A DNA stretch of 64,000 nucleotides. Origin: CBDDFQ01 sp965227035 (GTDB taxonomy: Bacteria > Pseudomonadota > Gammaproteobacteria > Burkholderiales > Burkholderiaceae_C). Location of the stretch: assembly GCA_965227035.1 (NCBI GenBank), contig OZ245724.1, forward strand, positions 1,550,001 to 1,614,000. The letters are read 5' to 3'. The notes under the pieces are model-generated. The model was not told the origin of the DNA. It saw nothing but the letters and a program-made list of their open reading frames with translations, and did no database searches. This document shows, piece after piece, positions 7,419-14,904 of this stretch (within the stretch, counting starts at the first letter, position 1; each line of letters begins with the position of its first letter). The position numbers and the translations under genes are program-made.

Positions 7419-8291
7419 CTACTCCAGCAGCAAATACTCAGCCGCCTCCATCGCATACGGCGCGAACAGGAAATCCCGAATCGAGGCCACTCGATCGCCT
7501 CGCCAATCGACCAACACAAAGTGCGCTGGCTTCGAGTCCGCGCCTTGGCGGTCGAACACCAGCATTGCCGGTAGCCCGTCTACTGCACCGAACGAGTAGC
7601 GCCATTTCGGTTCTTCGGCGTAGCGGTTGAAATAACGACCGGAGCTTGCGCGACCTTCCATCTTCAGGCGTTGCACCAGTTCGACTTTCACATCGTCGGC
7701 CAGCATTTCCCTGATGGAATCGAAATCGCCAATCTGGAAGAGGCGAACGTAAGCCCGAACCTTTTCTCGCAGATCGTCCGGCATCAGCGGAAGGCGTACA
7801 TCGGGTGAATTCGCCAGCTTTTGAAGCGATGCCCGGCCGCGCTGCAACGCCGATTTCGCGGCCGCAGGGGTGCATCCCGCGATGTCTGCAATTTCTTCTA
7901 TCGAGTGCCCCAGAACGTCTTTCAGGATCACCGCGCAACGCTGGAGCTCGGGTAACTGCAGGAAGGCGTAGAAGCCAACCGAAGACACCTGAGCGTCGGG
8001 GGCAGCCTCGGATTCGATGTCATCGGTAAGCGGCACGACGTTGCTTCGCGATCGCGCACGCAAGGCATCGAGGCATGTGTTGTGGGCGATTCGATAGACC
8101 CACGCATCGAAGCTTTCGGCAGCCAGCGCGCCGTCTGGACTCCTCAACACTTTCAGCATCGTGTCCTGAACCGCGTCTTCACCGTCCACGGTCGACCCGA
8201 GCATCCGCGCGCAATAGCGATGAAGGCGTGGCCTCAGGTCTTGCAGGCGATCCTCGAGCGGCTGGCCGGCATTGTGCGGTTCCGCAGTCAT
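7419..8291 (-). CDS. ECF-type RNA polymerase sigma factor with C-terminal SnoaL-like domain
   Basis: The 290-residue protein has sigma-70 region 2 (about 20-80, with DAVQDTMLKVLRS and FDAWVYRIAHNTCLD) and region 4 (about 108-158, with LPELQRCAVILKDVLGHSIEEIA and TPAAAKSALQRGR). A C-terminal extension of about 115 residues looks like a SnoaL/NTF2-type fold (VRLFQIGDFDSIREMLADDV; GLPAMLVF). Such tails regulate promoter opening in several ECF groups in place of an anti-sigma factor. Its ATG overlaps the stop of the upstream monooxygenase gene (ATGA, 8288-8291), so the two are coupled. No anti-sigma gene is adjacent. The target regulon is unknown. Confidence 0.9.
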   Translation of the reverse strand: MTAEPHNAGQPLEDRLQDLRPRLHRYCARMLGSTVDGEDAVQDTMLKVLRSPDGALAAESFDAWVYRIAHNTCLDALRARSRSNVVPLTDDIESEAAPDAQVSSVGFYAFLQLPELQRCAVILKDVLGHSIEEIADIAGCTPAAAKSALQRGRASLQKLANSPDVRLPLMPDDLREKVRAYVRLFQIGDFDSIREMLADDVKVELVQRLKMEGRASSGRYFNRYAEEPKWRYSFGAVDGLPAMLVFDRQGADSKPAHFVLVDWRGDRVASIRDFLFAPYAMEAAEYLLLE

Positions 8292-8605
8292 TTGTTCATC
8301 TGGAACACTTCGGCTCCAACGGTCGAGTCGAAAGTGGCGAGTGCTTTGATCTGCGGGAAATACGCTTGCATGCGCGGATCGGTTCTCATGCCGTTGACCG
8401 CCTCGGCCGATTCCCACTCGGAATAGATCGTGACCTTCGTGCCATCGGCCGCTGCGATGAGTCGGCTGGCCTTCCACCCCGCAATAGTGCTGACCACGGA
8501 TTCGACGTTATGTTTGAGCAGAGCAACGAGTTCCGGTTGTTTGGAAGGCTCGACTTGCAGCGTGTTCAGAAGAATGACTGGGCGGGCGACTGATTGGCTA
8601 GACAT
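8288..8605 (-). CDS. Antibiotic biosynthesis monooxygenase (ABM) domain protein
   Basis: The 105-residue protein has a single ferredoxin-like ABM domain: VILLNTLQVEPSKQPELVALLKHN, then IAGWKASRLIAAADGTKVTIYSEWES. ABM proteins are cofactor-free monooxygenases or haem-degrading enzymes, or simply small-molecule binding dimers. The substrate cannot be read from the sequence. The gene leads a two-gene unit with the ECF sigma factor (4-nt overlap), which suggests it is either the sensor input or a target of that sigma factor. Confidence 0.85.
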   Translation of the reverse strand: MSSQSVARPVILLNTLQVEPSKQPELVALLKHNVESVVSTIAGWKASRLIAAADGTKVTIYSEWESAEAVNGMRTDPRMQAYFPQIKALATFDSTVGAEVFQMNK

Positions 8606-8685
8606 GATTTTTGCTTTCCGGTTTTGTTTCGATGTCTATAAGACGAACCGCATGAGAAAAACGGATCGGTGAGGGAAAAATATTT

Positions 8686-9375
8686 CTACTTCCCGCCCTT
8701 CAGCGCACTCTCCAATTCATGATGCCGCGATGTCGGAGACCTCACCCTCAGGGCATCTTCCAGTTCCACCATGTGCGCTTTCATGATGGCGGCCGCCTTC
8801 TCGCCCTGTCGCTGGCTGATCGCGTCCATCAATTCATTGTGCTGACTGTGCCAGCAACCCAATCCTTCCGGGTTCGAATACAGCTGTGTTACGAGGCTGG
8901 TCCGTGCGACCAGTTGTTCGATCGTCTTGGCCAGCTCGCCATTGCCCGAAAGCCGGGCGAGCAGCACATGAAACTCGCCGCTCAGCCGCACCGCTTCCCG
9001 CAAATCCCGCGCCTTGTGGGCGGCTTCCTCCGCCGCCAGATTCGCTTTCAGAGTTCGAAGTCCCTCCGGTCGCCATACTTCGCAAGCCCGGCGGGTTGCA
9101 GCCTCTTCCAGAATCTGCCTCAAGCCGAAAATTTCTCTCGCCTCCTGAAATGTCGGCGCCGCCACCCAGGCTCCTGCATTACGACGCAGACGCACCAGGC
9201 TGTCGTGCGACAGGCGCAGCAGCGCCTTGTCTACATGACGTCGCGACGCAGAAAACAAATCGGCCAGCGCGGTTTCCGTCAGGCGGCTTCCCGCCGGCAA
9301 TCGCTGGTCGACGATGGCCGCGTGCAGCTGGCGGTAGACATCTTCTTCGTTCGGTATTGGTGAATTCGTTTTCAT
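8686..9375 (-). CDS. GntR-family transcriptional regulator, FCD type
   Basis: The 229-residue protein has an N-terminal winged helix (about 8-75, with LPAGSRLTETALADLFSASR and LRRNAGAWVA) and an all-helical FCD ligand domain (about 80-210). It contains histidines (EFHVLL, WHSQHNELMDAI, KAHM) that usually bind a metal and a carboxylate effector. The start is ATG 9375. It is divergent from the binding protein-hydantoinase operon at 9591, separated by a region with several nested dyads, so it probably represses that operon in the absence of its ligand. The ligand is likely a carboxylic acid or ureide intermediate of the pathway (inference). Confidence 0.9.
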   Translation of the reverse strand: MKTNSPIPNEEDVYRQLHAAIVDQRLPAGSRLTETALADLFSASRRHVDKALLRLSHDSLVRLRRNAGAWVAAPTFQEAREIFGLRQILEEAATRRACEVWRPEGLRTLKANLAAEEAAHKARDLREAVRLSGEFHVLLARLSGNGELAKTIEQLVARTSLVTQLYSNPEGLGCWHSQHNELMDAISQRQGEKAAAIMKAHMVELEDALRVRSPTSRHHELESALKGGK

Positions 9376-9431
9376 GTCGGTACGTATTTGGGGCAAATGA
9401 GGCGCTGGTCTGGTGCACTTGAACTCGACTT

Positions 9432-9463
9432 CGCGCAATTGAGCAAATTGATTGCGCGCAATC
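9432..9463. promoter_or_regulatory. Nested dyads: candidate operator of the divergent GntR regulator
   Basis: The divergent region between 8686-9375 and 9591 contains a perfect 14-bp palindrome, GATTGCGCGCAATC (9450-9463). Its left half is repeated upstream as CGCGCAAT (9432-9439), which pairs with ATTGCGCG (9451-9458). Between them lies CAATT..AATTG. This clustering is typical of a GntR dimer site controlling both directions. The assignment is by position and symmetry only. Confidence 0.5.
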
Positions 9464-9590
9464 GAGCGCCAAGTCCTTGATTCATATGGCATAGCAAGAA
9501 TCGGGGCCTGCCTATTGCGATCGGAGTAGACAGGTCGCTTCAACACGTTGCGCCCACAGGTTCACCCACTCAACTTCGAGGGACGTCATC

Positions 9591-10628
9591 ATGTTTTTTG
9601 CATCCACACCCCAATGGGCTAAACGACTCGGTCTGGCCGCAGCCATGGCCACCGCGTTGCTAGCCAGTGCTTCTGTTTCGGCTCAAACCTCGGTCAAGTT
9701 CTCGCTCAACTTCAAACCGGACGGCTCCAATGCGCCCTGGTTCCTCGCGCAGGAGCGCGGCTATTTCAAGGCGGCGGGTATCGATGTCGCACTCGATTCT
9801 TCCAACGGCACCGGCGACGTACTGAGTCGCCTGGGCAACAACTCCTACGACTTCGGATTCGCCGATTCCAGCTCGCTCATCGAGTTCGCATCGCGCAATC
9901 CGCAGCAGGCGCCGGTGGCAGTGCTGATGATCTATTCCAACAGCCCGCTGTCGATAGTGACTCTCAAGTCGAGTGGCATCACCAAGCCGTCCGATCTGAA
10001 CGGCAAGCGCGTCGCCGGCCCGGTGAGCGATGGCGCCTATCGCATGTTCCCGGCGTTCGCCAAGAAGACAGGTCTCGATCTGACCAAGCTGAAGGTCGAG
10101 AACGTCGACATTCGCGTTCGCGAAACCGTGCTGGTGCGCGGCGATGTCGATGCAGTCACAGGCTTCGATTCCACTGTCTGGTTCAACATGAAGACCATGG
10201 GTGTGAAGCAGGAAGACGTCACTTTCATCCGCTACGCAGACTTCGGACTCGATTTGTACGGCAACGCAATGCTGGTGTCGCGCAAGATGCTCGAGACCCA
10301 ACCCAAGCTGGTCGAAGCCTTCGTGAAGGCAACCGCCATGGGCTGGCGCGATGCCATGGCCGATCCCGCCGCAGCAATCGAAGCACTCGCGAAGCGCGAC
10401 CCCCTGGTCAACAAGGCCATCGAAACCGAAAAGCTGCAGTGGTTGCTGCGTAACCAGATCTCCAGCGCGGCAACGCGCAGCGGCGGCCTTGGCACCGTCG
10501 ATCCCGCACGTCTGGCAAGCCAAATCGACACCGTCGTCGGCGCATTCGATCTGCCCGTGAAACCAACGGCAGCCAGCGTGTACGACGGCCGTTTCCTCCC
10601 ACCTCTGGCCGATCGCAAGCTCCCGTAA
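9591..10628 (+). CDS. ABC transporter substrate-binding protein, NMT1/THI5-like
   Basis: The 345-residue protein has a signal peptide ending near SASVSAQT (residues 1-32) and an NMT1/ThiY-like type II binding fold (KFSLNFKPDGSNAPWFLAQERGYFKAAGIDV; later GYFK.., SSLIEFASR, SDLNGKRVAGP). This family delivers pyrimidine precursors, sulphonates, hydantoins or similar small heterocycles to an ABC importer. The stop overlaps the hydantoinase start by one base (TAATG), so they are made together, which suggests that the ligand is the hydantoinase substrate or a relative. No permease or ATPase gene is next to it. The hut-linked transporter 27 kb away is the same general type. Confidence 0.88.
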   Translation: MFFASTPQWAKRLGLAAAMATALLASASVSAQTSVKFSLNFKPDGSNAPWFLAQERGYFKAAGIDVALDSSNGTGDVLSRLGNNSYDFGFADSSSLIEFASRNPQQAPVAVLMIYSNSPLSIVTLKSSGITKPSDLNGKRVAGPVSDGAYRMFPAFAKKTGLDLTKLKVENVDIRVRETVLVRGDVDAVTGFDSTVWFNMKTMGVKQEDVTFIRYADFGLDLYGNAMLVSRKMLETQPKLVEAFVKATAMGWRDAMADPAAAIEALAKRDPLVNKAIETEKLQWLLRNQISSAATRSGGLGTVDPARLASQIDTVVGAFDLPVKPTAASVYDGRFLPPLADRKLP

Positions 10629-12082
10629 TGAGCACTGCAAGTAGCGCAAGCAGCAAAGATGAAGACTTCGACTGCGTCATCCACGGCGCAGAAGTCTTCG
10701 TCGGGCAGACGCTCACGCGGTGCGATGTCGGCATCACGAATGGAAAGATCAAGGCCATTGCATCGCAACTGAGCGGCGGTAAAACCCGCTTCGATGCAGG
10801 CGGCCGCTGGCTGCTTCCCGGCGGAGTCGATGCGCATGTACATGTCGATCAGCCACCGAACCCGGGCAGCGCGGCACGCGGTGCCGAGATGGCGGACAAC
10901 TTCGAGAGTGGCAGTCGTTCGGCCGCTTTCGGGGGCACCACCACCATGCTGTCTTTTGCGCCGCAGTTCAAGGGACAGTCCTTGCGCGACGCGGTGGCTG
11001 TGTACCACGCGCGTGCCGAAGGAAATTCGCATGTGGACTACGGGTTTCATCTGATCGTGTCCGACCCGACCGAATCGGTGCTGACGGAAGAGTTGCCTGC
11101 GCTTGTCGAAGAGGGCTACACCTCGGCCAAGATTTATCTGACCTACGAAGCACTGCGACTGTCGGATCGTCAGGTGCTCGAAGTGCTCGATGCCTCGCGA
11201 GAGTGCGGCATGCTGACCATGGTGCATGCAGAGAATCTCGACTGCATCTTGTGGCTCACGGACAAGCTCGAACGCGAAGGCAAGACCGCCCCGAGATATC
11301 ACGCCGATTCACGGCCGATGCTGGTCGAGCGCGAGGCCACGTTTCGTGCGGTCGCGCTGGCCGAGCTGGTCGGCGCCCCTCTATTGATCGTGCATGTGTC
11401 TGGGCGCGAAGCCATCGACGTGATCGGCGAGGCGCGAGCACGCGGTCTGCCTATCGTTGCCGAGACATGCCCGCAATACCTGTTCCTCAACAGCGACGAT
11501 CTCCACGGCGATGAAGGCGCGAAGTGCATGTGCAGCCCTCCTCCGCGCTCGAAAGAAAACGCGCCCTTCGTGTGGCGCGGCTTGCAGAACGGTGCGTTGT
11601 CGCTGGTGTCGTCCGACCATGCACCCTATCGATTCGACGAAACCGGCAAGCTCAAATACGGGCCGCGCGCCTCGTTCCGCTTCATTGCGAACGGTATCCC
11701 CGGCCTCGAAACTCGCATGCCTTTGCTGTTTTCCGAAGGCGTGATGGCGGGACGACTCACGCTGGCAGAGTTCGTCGAACTCTGCTGCACCGCCCCGGCT
11801 CGCCTCTACGGATTGCTGCCGCACAAGGGTCAGATCGCAGTAGGTGCAGACGCCGATCTGGCCTTGTGGGATCCGAGTCGCGAAACTGTCATCGACAACA
11901 CCATGCTGCATCACAACGTCGACTACACCCCGTACGCAGGCATGACGGTCAAGGGATGGCCGACGCATACATGGCTTCGTGGGGAATTGATTTGTGAGGA
12001 AGGCAAGCTGCTGGGCAAGCCTGGTAAGGGGAAGTTTCTGCGGCGCGGCAAGCATGGAATTCCATTGAGAAATCTGGCGTGA
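10628..12082 (+). CDS. Dihydropyrimidinase/hydantoinase-family amidohydrolase
   Basis: The 484-residue protein is a cyclic-amide hydrolase of the amidohydrolase superfamily that opens hydantoins, dihydropyrimidines or allantoin. The binuclear metal site is visible: H70 and H72 (DAHVH), a carbamylated Lys at about K168 (TSAKIY), H200 (VHAEN), H256 (IVHVSG) and D330 (SSDHAP). Length and motif order match D-hydantoinases rather than allantoinases. It overlaps the upstream binding protein by one base and the downstream DUF1445 gene by four (GTGA). Substrate specificity cannot be decided from sequence alone. The DUF1445 partner hints at an amino-acid-derived hydantoin such as hydantoin-5-propionate (inference). 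Confidence 0.9.
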   Translation: MSTASSASSKDEDFDCVIHGAEVFVGQTLTRCDVGITNGKIKAIASQLSGGKTRFDAGGRWLLPGGVDAHVHVDQPPNPGSAARGAEMADNFESGSRSAAFGGTTTMLSFAPQFKGQSLRDAVAVYHARAEGNSHVDYGFHLIVSDPTESVLTEELPALVEEGYTSAKIYLTYEALRLSDRQVLEVLDASRECGMLTMVHAENLDCILWLTDKLEREGKTAPRYHADSRPMLVEREATFRAVALAELVGAPLLIVHVSGREAIDVIGEARARGLPIVAETCPQYLFLNSDDLHGDEGAKCMCSPPPRSKENAPFVWRGLQNGALSLVSSDHAPYRFDETGKLKYGPRASFRFIANGIPGLETRMPLLFSEGVMAGRLTLAEFVELCCTAPARLYGLLPHKGQIAVGADADLALWDPSRETVIDNTMLHHNVDYTPYAGMTVKGWPTHTWLRGELICEEGKLLGKPGKGKFLRRGKHGIPLRNLA

Positions 12083-12861
12083 CTACGACGACCGCACACG
12101 CCCTATCCCCCGGCGAAATTCGCCTTGCGGCTCGTGCAGGCGAGCGGGTCATGACGTCGGGAATGGCGACGGGCTACCTTCAGGGAAACGTTGCGATCGT
12201 TCCGGCCGATTGGGCGGAAGACCTGATCGCCTTCTGCATCGCAAACCCGATTGCAATGCCTTTGATTTCAGCGGGGCGCGTCGGCGATCCTTTTCTTCCT
12301 CAGCTCGGCATCGATGTAGATATCCGATCCGACTTGGGTGGCTATCAGCGCTGGGTCGATGGGCATGTCGTCGACGAGCCTGGCGATATCGGCGCGCATT
12401 GGCGCGACGACGACGTGGCGCTGATTCTCGGTTGCTGGTTCTCGCAAGAGGCCGCTATCGCATCGGCGGGGATACGCATGAGGCATATCGAACTAGGTAT
12501 TCAAGGTGGATTGTTTCGCACGAATGTCGCGTGCGAAGCGGCAGGACGGCTGCGCGGGAACATGGTGGTGTCGGCACGTCCTTTCGCTGACGCGGACGTT
12601 CCTGCCGTTGCATCGCTGACCGCACGCATCCCCCTCGGACACGGCGCTCCGATTCATATCGGCAGCCCGCAGGAGCTCGGCATTGTCGATATCTCGTCGC
12701 CCGATTTCGGTGAATCGCTGCCACCGCTTCCCGGCGAGACGATGATGTTCTGGGGATGCGGCCTGACCGCAACCGAAGTGCTGCGCACCGCTGGCGTGCC
12801 GCGATTCATCACCCACCGGCCGGGCTGCATGCTGGTCACCGATCTGCCAGCCACACGCTAA
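12079..12861 (+). CDS. DUF1445 protein (D-glutamate cyclase / putative hydro-lyase family)
   Basis: The 260-residue protein starts at GTG 12079 in a GTGA overlap with the hydantoinase. It carries the family's landmarks: GYLQGNVAIVP, AFCIANPIAMPLI, DIRSDLGGYQRW, LGCWFSQEAAI, HIELGI, LRGNMVVSARPF, HGAPIHIG, FWGCGLTATEV and HRPGCMLVTDL. Human DGLUCY of this family cyclises D-glutamate to 5-oxo-D-proline, while bacterial members are annotated as putative hydro-lyases. Its fixed place after a hydantoinase suggests that it processes the ring-opened product or an amino acid freed from it. The actual substrate is unknown. Confidence 0.88.
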   Translation: MTTTTAHALSPGEIRLAARAGERVMTSGMATGYLQGNVAIVPADWAEDLIAFCIANPIAMPLISAGRVGDPFLPQLGIDVDIRSDLGGYQRWVDGHVVDEPGDIGAHWRDDDVALILGCWFSQEAAIASAGIRMRHIELGIQGGLFRTNVACEAAGRLRGNMVVSARPFADADVPAVASLTARIPLGHGAPIHIGSPQELGIVDISSPDFGESLPPLPGETMMFWGCGLTATEVLRTAGVPRFITHRPGCMLVTDLPATR

Positions 12862-12898
12862 TCTCAACGCACCTTTCAAACTTCGACGAAAGAGAATC

Positions 12899-13705
12899 AT
12901 GGACCTCGGACTCACCGGTAAACGCGCTTTGGTGCTGGGCGGAAATCGCGGCATAGGACATGGCATTGCTCGCGCGCTGGTTCGCGAGGGGGCGTCGGTA
13001 GTCATTACCGGTCGCGACGCGGCGAAGCTCGAAGAGACAGCGGCGGCCTTGCGATCCGATGCTCGCGAGGCGGGTCATGCAAATTCTCAGATCGAAGGGC
13101 ATGCGGTGGAACTTGGCGATGTGGATGCACTGCCTTCGTTCGCGCGAAAGCTCGAGCAAAGTTTTGGGGATATCGACATCCTCGTGAACAACACCGGCGG
13201 CCCGGATTACGGCGGCGCAAGCGGCCACAGCGCCAAGGCCTGGAGAACTGCGTTTGAAGAAATGGTGCTGCCGGTAATCGTGTTGACCGACGCGTTGCTG
13301 CCCGGCATGCGATCAAGAAAATGGGGGCGCGTATTGACGGTGGTGTCCTCCGGTGTCGTCCAACCGTTGCCGGTGCTCGGCATCTCCAACAGCCTGCGCA
13401 GCGCGCTGGTGCCGTGGTCGAAAACGCTGTCAGCCGAAGTGGCCAAAGATGGCATCACCGCCAATATTCTGGTGCCGGGCCGTATCGATACCGAACGCGT
13501 GCGTTTGACCGATGAGGCCTCAGCAACCCGCGAAGGGATTTCAGCCGATTTGGTGAGGCAGCGCTCGACCGGCACGATTCCGATGGGACGTTACGGCGAT
13601 CCGACCGAGTTCGGCGCATTCGCTGCGTTCGTCGCGAGCGTGCCGGCGGCGTACATCACTGGCGCGATGTTGCGGTGCGATGGCGGGAACATTCGGTCGA
13701 TTTGA
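12899..13705 (+). CDS. Atypical short-chain dehydrogenase/reductase lacking the YxxxK motif
   Basis: The 268-residue protein has an intact Rossmann nucleotide-binding motif (GGNRGIG, residues 14-20), NNTGG (97-101) and a catalytic Ser (VVSSG, 149-152). Where the Tyr and Lys of YxxxK should lie, the sequence is ISNSLRSAL (162-170), giving Ser163 and Arg167. A minor branch of SDRs annotated as 3-oxoacyl-ACP reductase-like proteins has this SNxxRxx pattern, so this is probably a genuine subgroup and not decay. It is the last gene of the hydantoinase operon (37-bp gap) and probably uses NAD(P) or binds it structurally. Its substrate is unknown. Confidence 0.88.
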   Translation: MDLGLTGKRALVLGGNRGIGHGIARALVREGASVVITGRDAAKLEETAAALRSDAREAGHANSQIEGHAVELGDVDALPSFARKLEQSFGDIDILVNNTGGPDYGGASGHSAKAWRTAFEEMVLPVIVLTDALLPGMRSRKWGRVLTVVSSGVVQPLPVLGISNSLRSALVPWSKTLSAEVAKDGITANILVPGRIDTERVRLTDEASATREGISADLVRQRSTGTIPMGRYGDPTEFGAFAAFVASVPAAYITGAMLRCDGGNIRSI

Positions 13706-13727
13706 AAACGTAGCCCAGCGAGCGCGA

Positions 13728-14843
13728 TCAGGAGCGAACCGCAAAAGCGTCACGCGCCCCGCTCGACAGCTTCAATCCATGCCCAGGCGTCTTCGGCAAC
13801 TCCATCTTTCCTCTCTCCATCTCAGGCCAGCCGCCAAACAGTGGCTCAATCAGCGGGAAGTCCTCTAACCAAGCCACGTTCGGCGCAGCGGCCGCCAGAT
13901 GAACGAACAGGCCCGGCAAAAAGTGCGGCGACACATCGACTCCGAATGCATTTGCGACCTTCGCAAGCTCCAGCGCAGGCGTGAGCCCGCCGATCATTGC
14001 GAGATCCGGTTGAATCGTCCCCACCAAACCGTCGCGAAGAAAGGGCAGGCACGCAGCGACGCTTTGAAGGTGTTCACCGGTCGCGATCGATCCTGGATAC
14101 GCATTCGCGAGGGCGCGATAACCATCCAGCTGATCTGACGGGAGCGGCTCTTCAACGAAAAGGAACTCGAACTCGCGCGCGGCTGCCATCAATCGTTGCG
14201 CTTGCGGCAGCGAGCACTTTTCGTTGGCATCGCACATCAGGTCGATGCCGGACGGAGTCGCGTCTCGCACCGCTTCCATCAGATCGATGGCAGTTCCACT
14301 GGCGCTCACGCGAGGCTTGACGGCTGTGAAGCCTTTCGCGATATGCGCCAGCGTGGCCTCGACCGCCTGCTCCGGCGATTGCGTGGCGTTGTAGCTGCCA
14401 CTGCCGTACACCTTGAACGATTTCGGCGCGCCGCCCATGGCGACTCCGATCGGCAGGTTCAGCGACTTCGCATAGGCGTCCCACAGGGCGACATCCAGAG
14501 CAGCTAGTGCAATCGTGTTCGGGCCACGACCAGATCGATTCAAGCTTGCATCGAGTGCTCGCCAAGTCGCAGCCGGGTGGTGAAACTCAGCGCCCTTCAA
14601 GCGCTCTGCAAGCATCGCGAGCGCCGCAGCGGCTACTTCCCCGCCTCCACCCAAGACATACGAGAAACCGAGGCCGGTGACGCCGCTGGCAAGCTCTACT
14701 TCCGCAATCAATACATCGACCGCTGCAACCCCGCTGCCGCCTACGAGTTTGTCCAGCACGTAGCGCAGCCGCTCGTGATTTACACGTGCGATGCGGTCAG
14801 ATCGTTTCGCTGTTTCGGTGCGTTCGAGTTGTTTTGCTGTCAT
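13728..14843 (-). CDS. Mandelate racemase/muconate lactonizing enzyme family protein
   Basis: The 371-residue protein is an enolase-superfamily enzyme of the mandelate racemase subgroup. Metal ligands are D205 (CDAN), E231 (VEEP) and E257 (GEHL). The general-base Lys is K176 (AVKPR) and the His is H307 (SPHFLPG). These enzymes abstract the alpha proton of a carboxylate and typically dehydrate sugar acids or racemise hydroxy acids. The start ATG 14843 is chosen because the upstream part of the frame is unrelated to the family. It converges on the SDR gene and lies at the boundary of the sugar island, so an acid-sugar dehydratase role fits either neighbour. Confidence 0.88.
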   Translation of the reverse strand: MTAKQLERTETAKRSDRIARVNHERLRYVLDKLVGGSGVAAVDVLIAEVELASGVTGLGFSYVLGGGGEVAAAALAMLAERLKGAEFHHPAATWRALDASLNRSGRGPNTIALAALDVALWDAYAKSLNLPIGVAMGGAPKSFKVYGSGSYNATQSPEQAVEATLAHIAKGFTAVKPRVSASGTAIDLMEAVRDATPSGIDLMCDANEKCSLPQAQRLMAAAREFEFLFVEEPLPSDQLDGYRALANAYPGSIATGEHLQSVAACLPFLRDGLVGTIQPDLAMIGGLTPALELAKVANAFGVDVSPHFLPGLFVHLAAAAPNVAWLEDFPLIEPLFGGWPEMERGKMELPKTPGHGLKLSSGARDAFAVRS

Positions 14844-14904
14844 GGCGCTGCGTCCCGTCTTGATGTTCTGCACGGATGATAGTGGCGCAGGTAGCTCGTA
14901 TCCC

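Noticed and set aside
9376..9590. Riboswitch upstream of the binding protein-hydantoinase operon
   Set aside because: The inverted repeats look like protein operator symmetry, and no conserved aptamer pattern could be recognised.
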